DNA of 64,000 bases from Elmis aenea (GCA_947652605.1 OX393577.1:26601466-26665465); one strand, 5' to 3'; shown: positions 46,669 through 56,954, numbered from the stretch's first letter. The notes: generated by a model from the letters alone, not told the origin. Translations and numbers: made by a program.

Positions 46669-48389
46669 AACTATTATGCCATTTTTTTTCTTGCTATTTC
46701 ATAATATATAAACGAAATATTTAAGGTGGTAGTGATTTCTGAAACACTCTGTATACATGAAATTAAAGACCCAAATATTTTTATTCCAAATCACATTAAT
46801 AGTTTTTTCGTAGTTTAAGGTTAAAAGTTTTGGTATTATACATTGTCATTATTAAAATATCATACAAAAAAATTATGTTTTAAGTGCTATTTACCCGTGG
46901 TAAAAAAATATTTATTAGGTAATTTACAAAAAATTTTTGCATTGCAAAGGACTGTTAAAAAAGCATAAAACTCACTTCATTTTATATTTCTCCAGATTTT
47001 TGCTGTAAATTAAACTTTTAATGTTTAAATTGCTGTCAAATTGGATTATCCTTTGTTTTTAAAGAGATAAAATTATTTTAGTAACACGTGCTTTTGCTAT
47101 TATATAAAATAATAACAGAAAAGTACAAATCTGCTGTTAAAGTGGCATAAAACTCACTTCACTTTATATTAACATTTCTCCAGGTTTTTGCTGAAAATTA
47201 AACTTCAAATTGCAGTCAAAAATGGATTATCCTTTGTTTTTAAAGAGATATATTAATTTTAGTAACATTTGTGCTTTTCTCATTTTATTAAATGATAACA
47301 GAAAAGAAAAAAATCTGGGCTTATTTTCATTTTAAACAAAATTACTAGACTTATGTTGACATTCATTTCCATAGGTATTTTTCAGATGTAATTACGCTTT
47401 ATTTGTTTAATCTAGTTTATGTAAATGCCTTCATTGAACGTTACTTTATTTATATTGCTCCAAAAGTTAAATATTTACTAAACAAAACATATTGTGGTGC
47501 AATATGCACTGTATTAATGTTAAATTCGCCCATTAAAACCTTTGCTGCTTCGCTGCTTCCATGTAATTGGTGCACCAATAAAATATAGCTTCATTAAAGT
47601 TAAATAATGATACAAACAAAATGTAATAAACTTAGTGCAACCCCAAAATTATACAGTTAATGATATTTTAATTAAAACTGGTTTTAGTTTATTTATTTTT
47701 TAGCTTGTTTCTTTACTTACTTTCAATAACTTTATTGCTAAAGTAAATGAAGTTTCTGAGGAATGTAAATTAAATGGAAAACTGTTTTTTAATTTTTAAC
47801 TAATAATTTAATTTTAATAAGTATGCAGTTATAAACCATATCAAACGATTGTTTAAAAAAAACAAGTGAAAAATATATATAGTACTTATATACCTAGTGT
47901 AAATAGTTAGTGTAGTAGTGTATATAAATATTAGTGTTAAGCTAGTGAATATAAATAGTGACTTGTAACGTTATGTCGGTTTATGCTAATTGTTGTATGT
48001 GTTAATGGTGTCTTTTGTTTAAATAAATAGTAAATGTAAGCTCGGTCGTATTTTATTGTTTGTGCAAATAAATTCGGAACCCCGTGGATGTTACAATAAT
48101 AAATATAACAGTTGTTTCAAAAAAGTGTTCTTACTTTTTCAATAAGTCTAAAAATTTAGAATTTAAAGCAAAACAACTATGTACACGTATATCTATATTA
48201 TTTAATTTTTCCTGAATTATTTTTTCTATAACAAGGACACATCTTTAAATTTGAATTGAATATTAAATTAAACTTCAATTTAACTGATCTAGGGCTTTTA
48301 ATACAAAAAACTCAATGTTGAGCGTTGAGCTGTGAATTAGGGACATCCTGTATATTATATTATGCTTCATATTATTATATACGGGTCTA
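46669..48389. other. Unassigned AT-rich sequence; possible LTR-like piece at its end
   Basis: A near-duplicate pair (about 46960-47060 and 47130-47260) shares CATAAAACTCACTTCA and GGATTATCCTTTGTTTTTAA, so it is a ~185-bp tandem repeat. At 47964-48095, TGTAAC and GTTACA bracket 132 bases with AATAAA signals; no flanking duplication, so an LTR is only a possibility. Confidence 0.4.
46955..47310 (+). repeat. Tandem duplication with ~185-bp period
   Basis: Both units read CTGTTAAA..GCATAAAACTCACTTCA, then ATTTCTCCAG..TTTTTGCTG, AAATTAAACTT, and TTGGATTATCCTTTGTTTTT or TGGATTATCCTTTGTTTTTA, then a TTTTAGTAACA segment. Two diverged copies; non-coding. Confidence 0.65.
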
Positions 48390-48911
48390 GGAAGATTCAC
48401 CGAAAACCAATTCACCGAAAGCAATTCACCGAAAGCAATTCACCGAAAGCAATTCACCGAAAGCAATTCACCGAATATCAATTCACCGAATAAGCAATTC
48501 ACCGAATCATCAAAAAATAAATGGATATAAGTTACATGAAATGTGTTAATTAAAGATCAGAAAGTAATATATATTGTGACTGACCATCCTATTTTGTACA
48601 TTGGTTGCAATTTTTGGGGTTAAGTACTTATTACTCATATTTTTATTGTTTTTAATTATGGCTTCATAAGGTGGTTGGACCCTCAAACGTTGTTTTACGT
48701 ATTTATATCCACAAGTCTAGAGCAATTAAAAAAAGTGTAACCAATGTACAGAATAGGATGGTCAGTCACAATATATTACTTTCTGATCTTTGATTAACAT
48801 ATTTCATGTAATTTATATCCATTTATTTTTCGATGATTCAGTGAATTGCTTATTCGGTGAATTGATATTCGGTGAATTGCTTTCGGTGAATTGGTTTTCG
48901 GTGAATCTTCC
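48390..48911. mobile_element. Foldback with 14-bp AATTCACCGAAAGC subterminal tandem repeats
   Basis: GGAAGATTCACCG at 48390 pairs with CGGTGAATCTTCC at the right end. The left arm has about eight ATTCACCGAA units, several in perfect 14-base register; the right arm has about five inverted units. The arms then continue with ATTTATATCCATTTATTTTT and CAGTCACAATATATTACTTT regions. A 66-base or so centre is unique. No coding capacity. Confidence 0.88.
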
Positions 48912-48926
48912 GGATACCATTATATA

Positions 48927-49993
48927 CAGTCTGTTCTACAAAATGGGCCCAAGAGTTTTATGGCGAAACCGCATATATTCTCCAACTTCTGTCGCAGTTA
49001 GATTATGCAAGTCAATAGAGGCTACATTTTAAAAATATTTTCAAACATACAGGGTGCTCCAAAAAAGAGTGGCTTATCAAAGTTATACTTTTTCTCATGG
49101 AACACCCTGTATATTTTTACATTTTTGGATTCCTCTTTAAATTTAATTCAAAAAATGTATAAGGTTATACGGGTCTAAAGTCAACCTTTCTCGTGAAAAT
49201 TGCATTTTCATGAAAATACAGTATTTTCAAAAATTTTCAACATTTAAAAACTTTGAGAAGTCTTTCCTATAAAAATATGTCAAAAAGGTGTAGTCAAACT
49301 ATAAAATTAAAAGTGTTTTGTTTTTTCTTTCAATTGTTTCAAATTACCGCTGTCTACCTTCATAGCCTACTTAAAAATATTACTTTGCCCTAATAATTAA
49401 CAATAAAATCGCAAATCGGAAAATATCAATTTTAGGTGAAAAACAGCCTTAATGTTTTCGAAAGAGAATTAAATTTTCTATAAGACGGTGTAAAAAAATA
49501 TAGGGTGTTGAATTTAAAAAAAAATGAGTTATCGATGTTTAAAGTTTCACAAGTTTGACCAAGCGTAAAAAACGCCCTGTATAATATTTTAAAAATGTAG
49601 GTGATGCAAAGTGTTACATAATCTATTGTCAATCTTATCTCCAAGCGAATTTCTTCAGACTTCTCAAAGTTTTTAAATGTTGAAAATTTTTGAAAATACT
49701 GTATTTTCATGAAAATGCAATTTTCACGAGAAAGGTTGACTTTAGACCCGTATAACCTTATACATTTTTTGAATTAAATTTAAAGAGGAATCCAAAAATG
49801 TAAAAATATACAGGGTGTTCCATGAGAAAAAGTATAACTTTGATAAGCCACTCTTTTTTGGAGCACCCTGTATGTTTGAAAATATTTTTAAAATGTAGCC
49901 TCTATTGACTTGCATAACCTAACTGCGACAGAAGTTGGAGAATATATGCGGTTTCGCCATAAAACTCTTGGGCCCATTTTGTAGAACAGACTG
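48927..49993. mobile_element. TA-flanked foldback with ~480-bp arms
   Basis: CAGTCTGTTCTACAAAATGG at 48927 pairs exactly with the complement ending at 49993; TA on both sides. Each arm contains a CAGGGTGCTCCAAAAAAGAG end and a CAGGGTGTTCCATGAGAAAA end, so it holds smaller ends inside. It is adjacent to the preceding element (15 bases apart). Fragments of the family occur at 24670-24867 and 33060-33370. Confidence 0.9.
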
Positions 49994-50513
49994 TATATGT
50001 ATATTAAAGCAATTTTCGAAAACTACATTTTAGCAGCAACAACTGAATATTGGTTTTAGCATATAACTGACAGATAGCCACCAGCGTAAAGCTAATTAAA
50101 TATGAACGAGATCGTAGATAAAGGACTAATTGAACATAATGTTATATGTCAACAATTATTATGTTGTAACAGTAGGACAACAAACTACTGTTAATATTTT
50201 TTTAACAAAGTAATTAATCAATTAAATTCCAACATTTATGTATTTAGTGGAAATTCAAACAATTAAAAGCACATCAGATTGTAATTTCATTACTGTGATT
50301 GTGTTTACGGTTTGACCCTAACAATTGGAAACGTGGTCACCACAACGCACTATAAACATCAAATACGTAGTTTATGTGATTGTTGATGGTACTTTTATGT
50401 TAAACTATTTCAGTTACACCGTATAATATAAAATAAACTTAATTATAAAAAAGTATTTACGCACGAAGTGCGTAAAGTGATGTTTTGTCCCGCAAGGGCG
50501 ACAAAATCACTTT
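49994..50513. other. Unassigned sequence
   Basis: A short inverted pair (GCGTAAAGTGATGTTTTGTC with the complementary GACAAAATCACTTTGTGC) at about 50470-50517 forms a hairpin. No gene recognised. Confidence 0.4.
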
Positions 50514-50521
50514 GTGCATGT

Positions 50522-51871
50522 TAGGGTTTCTGAAACGGATAAATCCGAATCGCAAAAACGCGGTTTTCCTTGCTAAAACCGAAACCGCAAAACCGCTTTG
50601 AAAAAACGCGGTTTTCGTTTTTTTTTTTCAGAAAAAAAATTGCTGAATATTTATTTTACTTGTGTGTGTACTAAATCATATGGCTAAATGTAACTAAAAT
50701 TAAAAATGATATAAAAATCACCATACTAAACTAAAATGTTAGGTTATGATTGCACTCGAAACCACTAAATCACCTGAAACGCCACTAGATCTATTTCTTT
50801 CAGTTTCATTCTTAGAGTTTTGTATTGTCTCTAGTCTCAACCGTTTACGTTGATTTTTAAAATTAAAAGTTAAAGGAACTATACGCAGAATACTTAGTCA
50901 AAAATGTCAATTTTCAATAAATATATTTAGACCGAAACAAAACTTTATCGCCGGTAAGTGCAGCAGTAGAAGCATTAAACCGCTGTGATTCTAATATTTT
51001 CACTGCTTATAGGGTAGTTAATTTCTTGGTAAAAAAAAATTATTTAGGCATAAGCAAAGATTTGTTAAAAAATATCAAGGAACGTATGAAAACTCGTGAA
51101 AATCTAGAAATAACAGAATTGTCCAAGTGCTTACTAGACCCTCTAAAAACTCCATCAAAATCGGATTTAGCATTGGCTACAAATCTTTTTAATCGCCTGT
51201 ACCTAACAATAAATATGATGAAAACTTTGCGATTGCGAGCAATGAAGAATTGGAAGAATTGCCACGTACGAATAAAATATTGCTAAAAGAAGAAATTCAA
51301 CAAGCAATTCAAGAGTATTAATAAAAAGTACCAACTTCTAAACAAATAAATCGCTCTTCTCATTCCGTTAAGCAAGACTGCGCCATATTTAAAAAAACTG
51401 GTGAGAAAAAAAAAACTAAATTTGTTTTTCTACTATCAAAGCTACATCCACGTACGCAAAGGAACATTTTCGATAAGGGCAAATTTCTGCACAAACTGCG
51501 TACGCGTTTAAGTGGTGAACACTTAAACAGTTGTGTTTTTGAATTTTTTTTATTTAAATGCAAACCTTAAGTAAGTATAAGTACATTGTAGTGCAGAAAC
51601 GTAATGTTTTTGTAGTATATTTTCAATTTTTTAGTGTATGTATTTTAATAAACATTAGCATTTTCTTGCTTACATGCAAAAGGGGGTTACTTTTTATATT
51701 AGTGTGTTGCAGTATGTTCTTGAAAATATTATTATAATAAGTATTTTAAACAATAATTTTGGCACTGTAAAAAAATTCCTAAAAACCGAAACCGAAACGA
51801 AAACCGCGGTTTTTGATTTTGAAAACCGCGGTTTGTAAAAAATGAGGTTTTTCAGAAACCCTAGTGGCCTA
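50522..51871 (+). mobile_element. hAT element with perfect 8-bp TSD and asymmetric ends
   Basis: The octamer gtgcatgt flanks both ends (50514-50521, 51872-51879). The left end starts TAGGGTTTCTGAAAC; the right end is the complement of TAGGCCACTAGGGTTTCTGA, so the right terminus carries eight extra bases. Subterminal blocks of AAACCGCGGTTTT-type palindromes occur on both sides. It encodes a decayed transposase C-terminal part on the plus strand. Confidence 0.9.
51026..51568 (+). pseudogene. hAT transposase C-terminal remnant
   Basis: The frame at 51026-51286 (LEITELSKCLLDPLKTPSKS) is followed after a shift by NEELEELPRTNKILLKEEIQ and a stop near 51320. A third frame from about 51370 gives KLHPRTQRNIFDKGKFLHKL followed by RTRLSGEHLNSC, aligning with the conserved hATC pattern TSVECERxFSxxxxFxTKLRTRLS...LCF (family knowledge). 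The serine-glutamate core of that motif is lost. Non-functional. Confidence 0.7.
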
Positions 51872-52043
51872 GTGCATGTGTTTCACACTGTAGTTTTTGT
51901 TTGACTTGGCCAATATCATTATACAGGTACGGTACAACACCGATTTTCCGACACTCTTGGTCCCAATTCCAAAGCTTTACCGGATAAACGATGTCGCCAG
52001 ACCAACCGTTTATCCGTAGCTGGGGTTAATTTTAACCCCTTAA
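51872..52043. other. Short spacer with a possible Tigger-like remnant
   Basis: TACAGGTACGGTACAACACC at about 51923 and TTTATCCG near 52010 hint at pogo-type ends; not convincing alone. Confidence 0.3.
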
Positions 52044-52280
52044 CCCTTTGCGGTCCAACGTCGGGTCGTCCCCGCCGGCATATTTTAACGGCTGCGTTTC
52101 AAGGTCGGCTGACGTCATTATCACTGCCACTTATTTTCATTTTAAAACTAGAAACCTGTAGCTGTATGTATAAGGAACTGTTATCAGTAGATGTCGCTGC
52201 CAAAAAAATTTAATTATTTAGTTATAATTTCGGAAAATTAATTGGTAGAATTTTGCGAAAATTAATTGCACCGCAAAGGG
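52044..52280. mobile_element. piggyBac-like MITE flanked by TTAA
   Basis: TTAA at 52040-52043 and 52281-52284 flank CCCTTTGCGGTCCAAC and the complement CACCGCAAAGGG. CCCTTTGC-type termini with TTAA duplication fit piggyBac (family knowledge). 237 bases, non-coding; GTCGGGTCGTCCCCGCCGGC near the left end. Confidence 0.8.
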
Positions 52281-52289
52281 TTAACGCGC

Positions 52290-52355
52290 ACATCCGAGTT
52301 AACTCGGGCGGGTGATACTGGCAGAAATGTGCAAGCCCGAGTTAACTCGGGCAGC
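52290..52355. repeat. Two copies of the palindrome CCGAGTTAACTCGG
   Basis: Perfect 14-base palindromes at 52294-52307 and 52337-52350, each next to a GTGCAAG- or GCGCACAT-like context, placed directly right of the piggyBac-like MITE. Confidence 0.85.
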
Positions 52356-52988
52356 GTCGCACTTTATGTTTCCATAATTAACGTGCTTGCATTAATACAG
52401 ACAATGAATTATAATCTCAAGAAAGTCATGATTATTCTTACAGTGTTTATTTACATAATTTAAGTCAATTTTTAATAATTTTTGGAACTTTTTGTAAACC
52501 TAAAATATCGTGATTATTCATGTACCGTACTTTCGTGGACGTTTTGTGCCGAGGTGCAAAATGACCAACGCTCGCGGGCGGCACGATAAGAATATGTTAT
52601 GTTGGTTATCAATCTGAAAAGCTAATTTTTCGTCTGTCCACTGGTGTAAAAATCCAGTATGTCGACCATAAGGAATAAAACAGTTAACCATCGTAGCTTG
52701 AAATCTAGAAGGCCTAAAAAATTTCTAGTTAAATCATTCAACTAAGAAAAGCATAAGGTTACCAAGTTTTATTAAAAAAGCGTCAATGGTACGGAAGATA
52801 ATTTTTTTTTCTAAAATCACATTTTTCATTTGTTGTAAATCTGGAAAGATACAGAATATCCAGGTTTTTTTTTTCAGATTCTCAAGAATCATAAAAATGT
52901 GCAACTTTTTTCTAAATTTATCTGATCTTGTATCTCTTACCGTTTCCAAGATACCAATGGTGAGCATTGAAAAATACACCACACTGTA
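52356..52988. other. Unassigned sequence
   Basis: No gene or bounded repeat recognised. The two overlapping opposite-strand frames around 52740-53040 have no domain. Confidence 0.4.
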
Positions 52989-53448
52989 CAGGGTGGTTCA
53001 AATTCGATTATACATGGGTATCTTGCTTAATATTTAAGATAAAGAAACTGTTAAATAACCAAAAATGTGCAGTTTTTGGGACAAACTCAGAACAGTTTTT
53101 AAATATGTTCTATCAAATCCGGTTTTTCTTGTTTTTTGTTTTGTTTTCACAGCCTACTTTTTGTTTCCCATCTTAAAAAAATTAACAAACCTTTGTTTCT
53201 TGCGTATTATTGAAAATAAATACATCGAACCTTATATATTTGGAATTATTTTTTTTTTTTTTTTTTTTTTTAAATTTTGAAATGCAACTAGTCAAGCTAC
53301 TACTGACTAACGAGCACCTTAAATCTATCTTAATCTACTAGTTACTACAAATAATAGAACTCCTCCCCTCGGTGTGTCCTATTTCCTGGTTTCCACTTGG
53401 GCACGTCCCTGGCCTGCCCACTTCACTACACTACACTACCAAGCGAGC

Positions 53449-56124
53449 TTATACAAGTTCGAACGGCTTAGTTCGTTTTAGCCTTCGCACTATTGAAGCG
53501 TTGTCAAGAAGCTGTACTACCTCCACGTTGACGTGCCGGTGTAGTCGGTCCTCGTGCTTCTTGGCTGATTTCTTAATCTCCTCGGTAACATGATTGGCTC
53601 CAAGGTCTTTATGGATATCATTGTTTCGACAGTACCATGGGGCATTTACAATTCCCCTTACCACTTTGTTCTGAAATTTTTGGATGATTTTAATATTGCT
53701 TTTACTCGCACAGCCCCAGAGCTGTGCTCCATAAGTCCAGACCGGTTTCAGTATCTGGTTATATACTAAGGTTTTGTTTCGCATTGATAGTTGGGATTTG
53801 CTTCCCAGAAGCCAGTTCATTTTTTTATACTTTATGTTTAGTTCTTCTCTCTTCTTCTTCACGTGTTCGCTCCATCGAAGCTTAGCATCCAGTGTCATTC
53901 CTAGGTATTTTGCAGAGTTTGAGTGCGGTAATCGGTTGCCACCAATTTTTATTGGGATGTGATGTGTTTTACGATTGGTAAAATTGACGTGGACCGACTT
54001 CGTTTCGTTTAGCTTAATGCGCCATTTTTCTGTCCATGTGCTTATTTTGTTTATGGCCTGCTGCAGCTTGTTAGTTGCTTCTACGATGTTTTCTTCTACC
54101 GCTAACACTGTGGTATCGTCTGCGAACGTTGCTATTGTGGTGCCGTTAGTTTGTCGAATATCGTGGGTATATAAGAGGTATAAAACTGGCCCTAGCACGC
54201 TTCCTTGAGGAACGCCTGCTTTTATGTCTTTGAGCCCGGAATAATAATTTCCCTGCTTTATTCTGAATAGTCTTCCTGAGATATAGGATTTTAGTATTTG
54301 GCAATACTGCCCTGGTAATAACGTTTGCAGTTTAATCATTAGCCCTTTATGCCAGACCTTATCAAAAGCTTGTTTGACGTCTAGGAAAATTGCAGCACAT
54401 ATTTTCTTTTCTTCTAGAGCTTTTTCTATCAGATCTGTGACTCTGTGTACTTGGTCTATTGTAGAGTGTTCCTCTCGGAATCCAAATTGATGAGTTGGTA
54501 TGATATTTTTTCTTTCGATTATGATCTTTATTCGCTTTAAGAGCAATTTTTCAAAGAGTTTGGAGATAACGGGTAGCAACGAGATCGGTCTATACGAGGT
54601 AACTTCATGTGGTGGTTTTCCCTGCTTTTGGATCATTATTACTTCTGCTATTTTCCAGATTTTTGGTACGTGTTTCAGCCTAAAGGTAGCGTTTATTAGG
54701 TTTGTTAGTTTTACAATCCCCTTTCTAGGGAGTTGTTTGAGAGTTAGACCTGTTATAAGGTCGAAACCTGGGGCTTTTCTCGAGTTAATATTGTTTTTGA
54801 TGTCATTCTCAACCTCCTTTGGTGTTACCAGTGGGATCTCCTCCCCACCCTTCCGTGGTAGCAGCAGCTGATCTGTATTATTTACACTCTCACGAGTATA
54901 TTGTTCATTAGGTTTAAATGTTTGTTCCAGGTGATCTGCGAATAGTTCAGCTTTATGTTCATCGCTTTTCGCCCATCTACCTTCTTCACTCCTTATAGGT
55001 GGTACTTGTAAAGCTGGTCTCTTCAGTTTTTTCGTAGCTCTCCATAGTGAGTACTCCGTCTTTTTTTCAGCCGATAGCCCTTTCATATAAGTACTAAAAC
55101 TTTCATTTTTGCACTTCTGTATCTCCCTCTTCAGTTGTTGACTAAGATTATTTAAACTTGTCTTATCGGTAGGTGCTCTTGTGCGTTGCCAACGTTTACG
55201 CGCTTTTCTTTTTTCAGCAATTAGCTCACGAATTTCCTTTGGGTAGTTGTTTTCCCTTGTTTTCCCTGTGATGAACGGAGTGTTTTTCCATGCTGCTTTC
55301 TGTATGATTTTCATAAAGTTTTCTGTTTCTTCGTCCAACTGTTCAGTTGTTCTTAAGGGTACTGATAATTCAATATTGTTATTGATTTCTTCTTTAAACC
55401 CTTCCCAATCAGTATATTTGTTTACTAATGTTGGGTTGGATTCTTTTTTAATAACTGTTTCACTCAGTGTAAGAATTATTCCTGAATGATCCGAGTTTAA
55501 GCCGTATTCTTCCTCGACATCTATATAATTTGCCGATATTTTTTTTGTAATGAAGAAATCTAATAGGTCTGGTATTTTTTGTACATCTGTTGGCCAGTAT
55601 GTTGGTTTTTTTGTTGAGTGGTATTCACATCCATATTCCACAATGGCGTCATGTAATTCCTTTCCTTTTCTTGTAGTTAACCTTGATCCCCAGTTAATAT
55701 TTTTTGAGTTGTAATCTCCACCTATTATAAATCGTTCCCCGAGGCTTCTGAGGAATCTTAGATAATTTTCTTTTTTTAGGTTGTATCTCGGTGGGCAGTA
55801 CGCTGCAGCAAAAGTTACTGATTGCTTCTTAGTTTTCACCGTTACTGCTGTAGCCTGGATTTCGCTTGTTGCATATTTTGTTTCCTCGTGATGTGTTATA
55901 TTATTTTTAATTATAACTGCGCTACCTCCCCTCGCTGTGTTTTGGGGATGTACCGTGTGGTATAATTGGTATCCTCTTATTCTTACATAAGTTTGATTAG
56001 TTAAGTGGGTTTCTGCAAGGAGACACACATCTATTTTTTGTTCATCAAGTATTACTTGCAGCTCTTGTTGTCTATGCAATAATCCGTTGACATTCCATTC
56101 GAGTACTCTTATCGTTTCACCCAT
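53449..56124 (-). CDS. Jockey-type ORF2 protein: endonuclease and reverse transcriptase
   Basis: An uninterrupted frame of 891 residues. The N-terminal AP-like endonuclease (about 5-220) shows EWNVNGL (N11), LLAETHL (E38), GGDYNSKN (D137, N139) and SDHSGI (211-213), all expected catalytic positions. The reverse transcriptase (about 485-745) has TSYRPISLLPVISKLFEKLL, the LDVKQAFDKVWH motif (D582), AGVPQGSVLGP and the active site FADD (667-670), then WRIKLNETKSVHVNF. The C-terminal part ends RLKRTKPFELV. The protein would nick target DNA and copy the element RNA from the nick (family knowledge). The start codon shares one base with the ORF1 stop (TAATG), suggesting reinitiation. A dead relative is at 13170-14141. 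All motifs intact, but the missing 5' end makes the copy non-autonomous. Confidence 0.97.
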   Translation of the reverse strand: MGETIRVLEWNVNGLLHRQQELQVILDEQKIDVCLLAETHLTNQTYVRIRGYQLYHTVHPQNTARGGSAVIIKNNITHHEETKYATSEIQATAVTVKTKKQSVTFAAAYCPPRYNLKKENYLRFLRSLGERFIIGGDYNSKNINWGSRLTTRKGKELHDAIVEYGCEYHSTKKPTYWPTDVQKIPDLLDFFITKKISANYIDVEEEYGLNSDHSGIILTLSETVIKKESNPTLVNKYTDWEGFKEEINNNIELSVPLRTTEQLDEETENFMKIIQKAAWKNTPFITGKTRENNYPKEIRELIAEKRKARKRWQRTRAPTDKTSLNNLSQQLKREIQKCKNESFSTYMKGLSAEKKTEYSLWRATKKLKRPALQVPPIRSEEGRWAKSDEHKAELFADHLEQTFKPNEQYTRESVNNTDQLLLPRKGGEEIPLVTPKEVENDIKNNINSRKAPGFDLITGLTLKQLPRKGIVKLTNLINATFRLKHVPKIWKIAEVIMIQKQGKPPHEVTSYRPISLLPVISKLFEKLLLKRIKIIIERKNIIPTHQFGFREEHSTIDQVHRVTDLIEKALEEKKICAAIFLDVKQAFDKVWHKGLMIKLQTLLPGQYCQILKSYISGRLFRIKQGNYYSGLKDIKAGVPQGSVLGPVLYLLYTHDIRQTNGTTIATFADDTTVLAVEENIVEATNKLQQAINKISTWTEKWRIKLNETKSVHVNFTNRKTHHIPIKIGGNRLPHSNSAKYLGMTLDAKLRWSEHVKKKREELNIKYKKMNWLLGSKSQLSMRNKTLVYNQILKPVWTYGAQLWGCASKSNIKIIQKFQNKVVRGIVNAPWYCRNNDIHKDLGANHVTEEIKKSAKKHEDRLHRHVNVEVVQLLDNASIVRRLKRTKPFELV

Positions 56125-56258
56125 TATATTAGTTTATTTTGGTTGGCTCCCCTTGTGCTACCCAATTCTAGTATTTTCACTCTTTCTAAAATTGCCTTGT
56201 TTATGCTATCTTGTTGATCCAATTTTTCGATTATCTTTGTTAGCATTTGATTGACCGT
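56124..56258 (-). pseudogene. C-terminal remnant of Jockey ORF1 (gag-like)
   Basis: A 44-codon open frame on the minus strand (VNQMLTKIIEKLDQQDSINK, then AILERVKILEL) ends with TAA at 56126-56124, overlapping the ORF2 ATG by one base. The heptad-like pattern suggests the tail of a coiled coil. The rest was lost by 5' truncation at insertion. Confidence 0.8.
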
Positions 56259-56648
56259 CATTGGAATGAGAAAAAAATAAGGAATTTGAATAGGTCATAG
56301 CCAACTATAGCTTCCATTTAAAAAAAGATAAGTTTGTACCATAACTTTTTAACGGCGAGCGTAAAAAAAATTTTTTTAGTACTATCAAAATTTACACCAA
56401 AATAACTAAAAATAATCTTTATCAACTTTTTCGATATTTGCAACAATAAGAGGGATATGACACGTTATAAATATAACAAAAAAACCAGTTTTTCTCTAAT
56501 AACTCAAGAACTGAAAATGATAGAATATTTTTGAAAACGGTTTTGAGTTTGTCCCAAAAAACTGCACATTTTTGGTAATTTAACCGTTTCTTTATCTTGA
56601 CTATTAAGCGAGATACTCATGTAATCCCATCGAATTTGGACCACCCTG

Positions 56649-56954
56649 TCTAACTTGAAAAAATAAAATTAGTGTTTTTATTGAATATCTAATTTTTTGT
56701 CCCCATATATGTAGGTATTGTACAAAAATTAGTTTAACTAACGATTTCCCCAGATATTTTTTAAAAAAATGATTCTGCTAATAATAAGCGGGCGTTGAGG
56801 GGTTAAGCAAAATAATATAAAAATCTCACAAAATCAACAGCAACAAGTGCAAAGTAAATAATGTAAATAAGCGCGCACTACACACAAGCAACTGTAAACT
56901 AGTCTGGTGGCCGAGAGAATTTGAAATTCTCTTTCGTAATTTTGTCCGGACTAA
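56649..56954. other. Unassigned sequence
   Basis: No gene or bounded repeat recognised. Confidence 0.4.

Larger units (their letters stand above)
53247..56260 (-). mobile_element. Young Jockey-type LINE, truncated in ORF1
   Basis: Flanked by ttggaat (53240-53246 and 56261-56267). The 3' end, at the low-coordinate side, is a 23-base T run (53249-53271) representing the poly(A) tail. A ~180-base 3' untranslated region is followed by the full ORF2 and 45 codons of ORF1, where the element breaks off. Such 5' truncation, a poly(A) tail and a short duplication are the usual result of target-primed reverse transcription. Confidence 0.95.
52989..56648. mobile_element. CAGGGTGGTTCAAATTCGAT foldback split by a Jockey insertion
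   Basis: Left part 52989-53246 and right part 56261-56648 together match 8431-9075 in order and size (about 646 bases). Ends CAGGGTGGTTCAAATTCGAT and the complement of CAGGGTGGTCCAAATTCGAT. The intervening 3.0 kb is a LINE flanked by ttggaat duplications. Confidence 0.92.

Noticed and set aside
47964..48095. TGTAAC...GTTACA bracket as a solo LTR
   Set aside because: Only 132 bases, no flanking duplication and no adjacent primer-binding site that I can recognise. Left as a possibility inside an unassigned stretch.
48401..48512. Regular 14-base direct repeats resembling a CRISPR array
   Set aside because: No spacers of constant length, an inverted counterpart at the other end, and a eukaryotic context; they are transposon subterminal repeats.
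53774..55489. Plus-strand frames opposite the Jockey ORF2
   Set aside because: Shadows of the minus-strand coding sequence; no domains.
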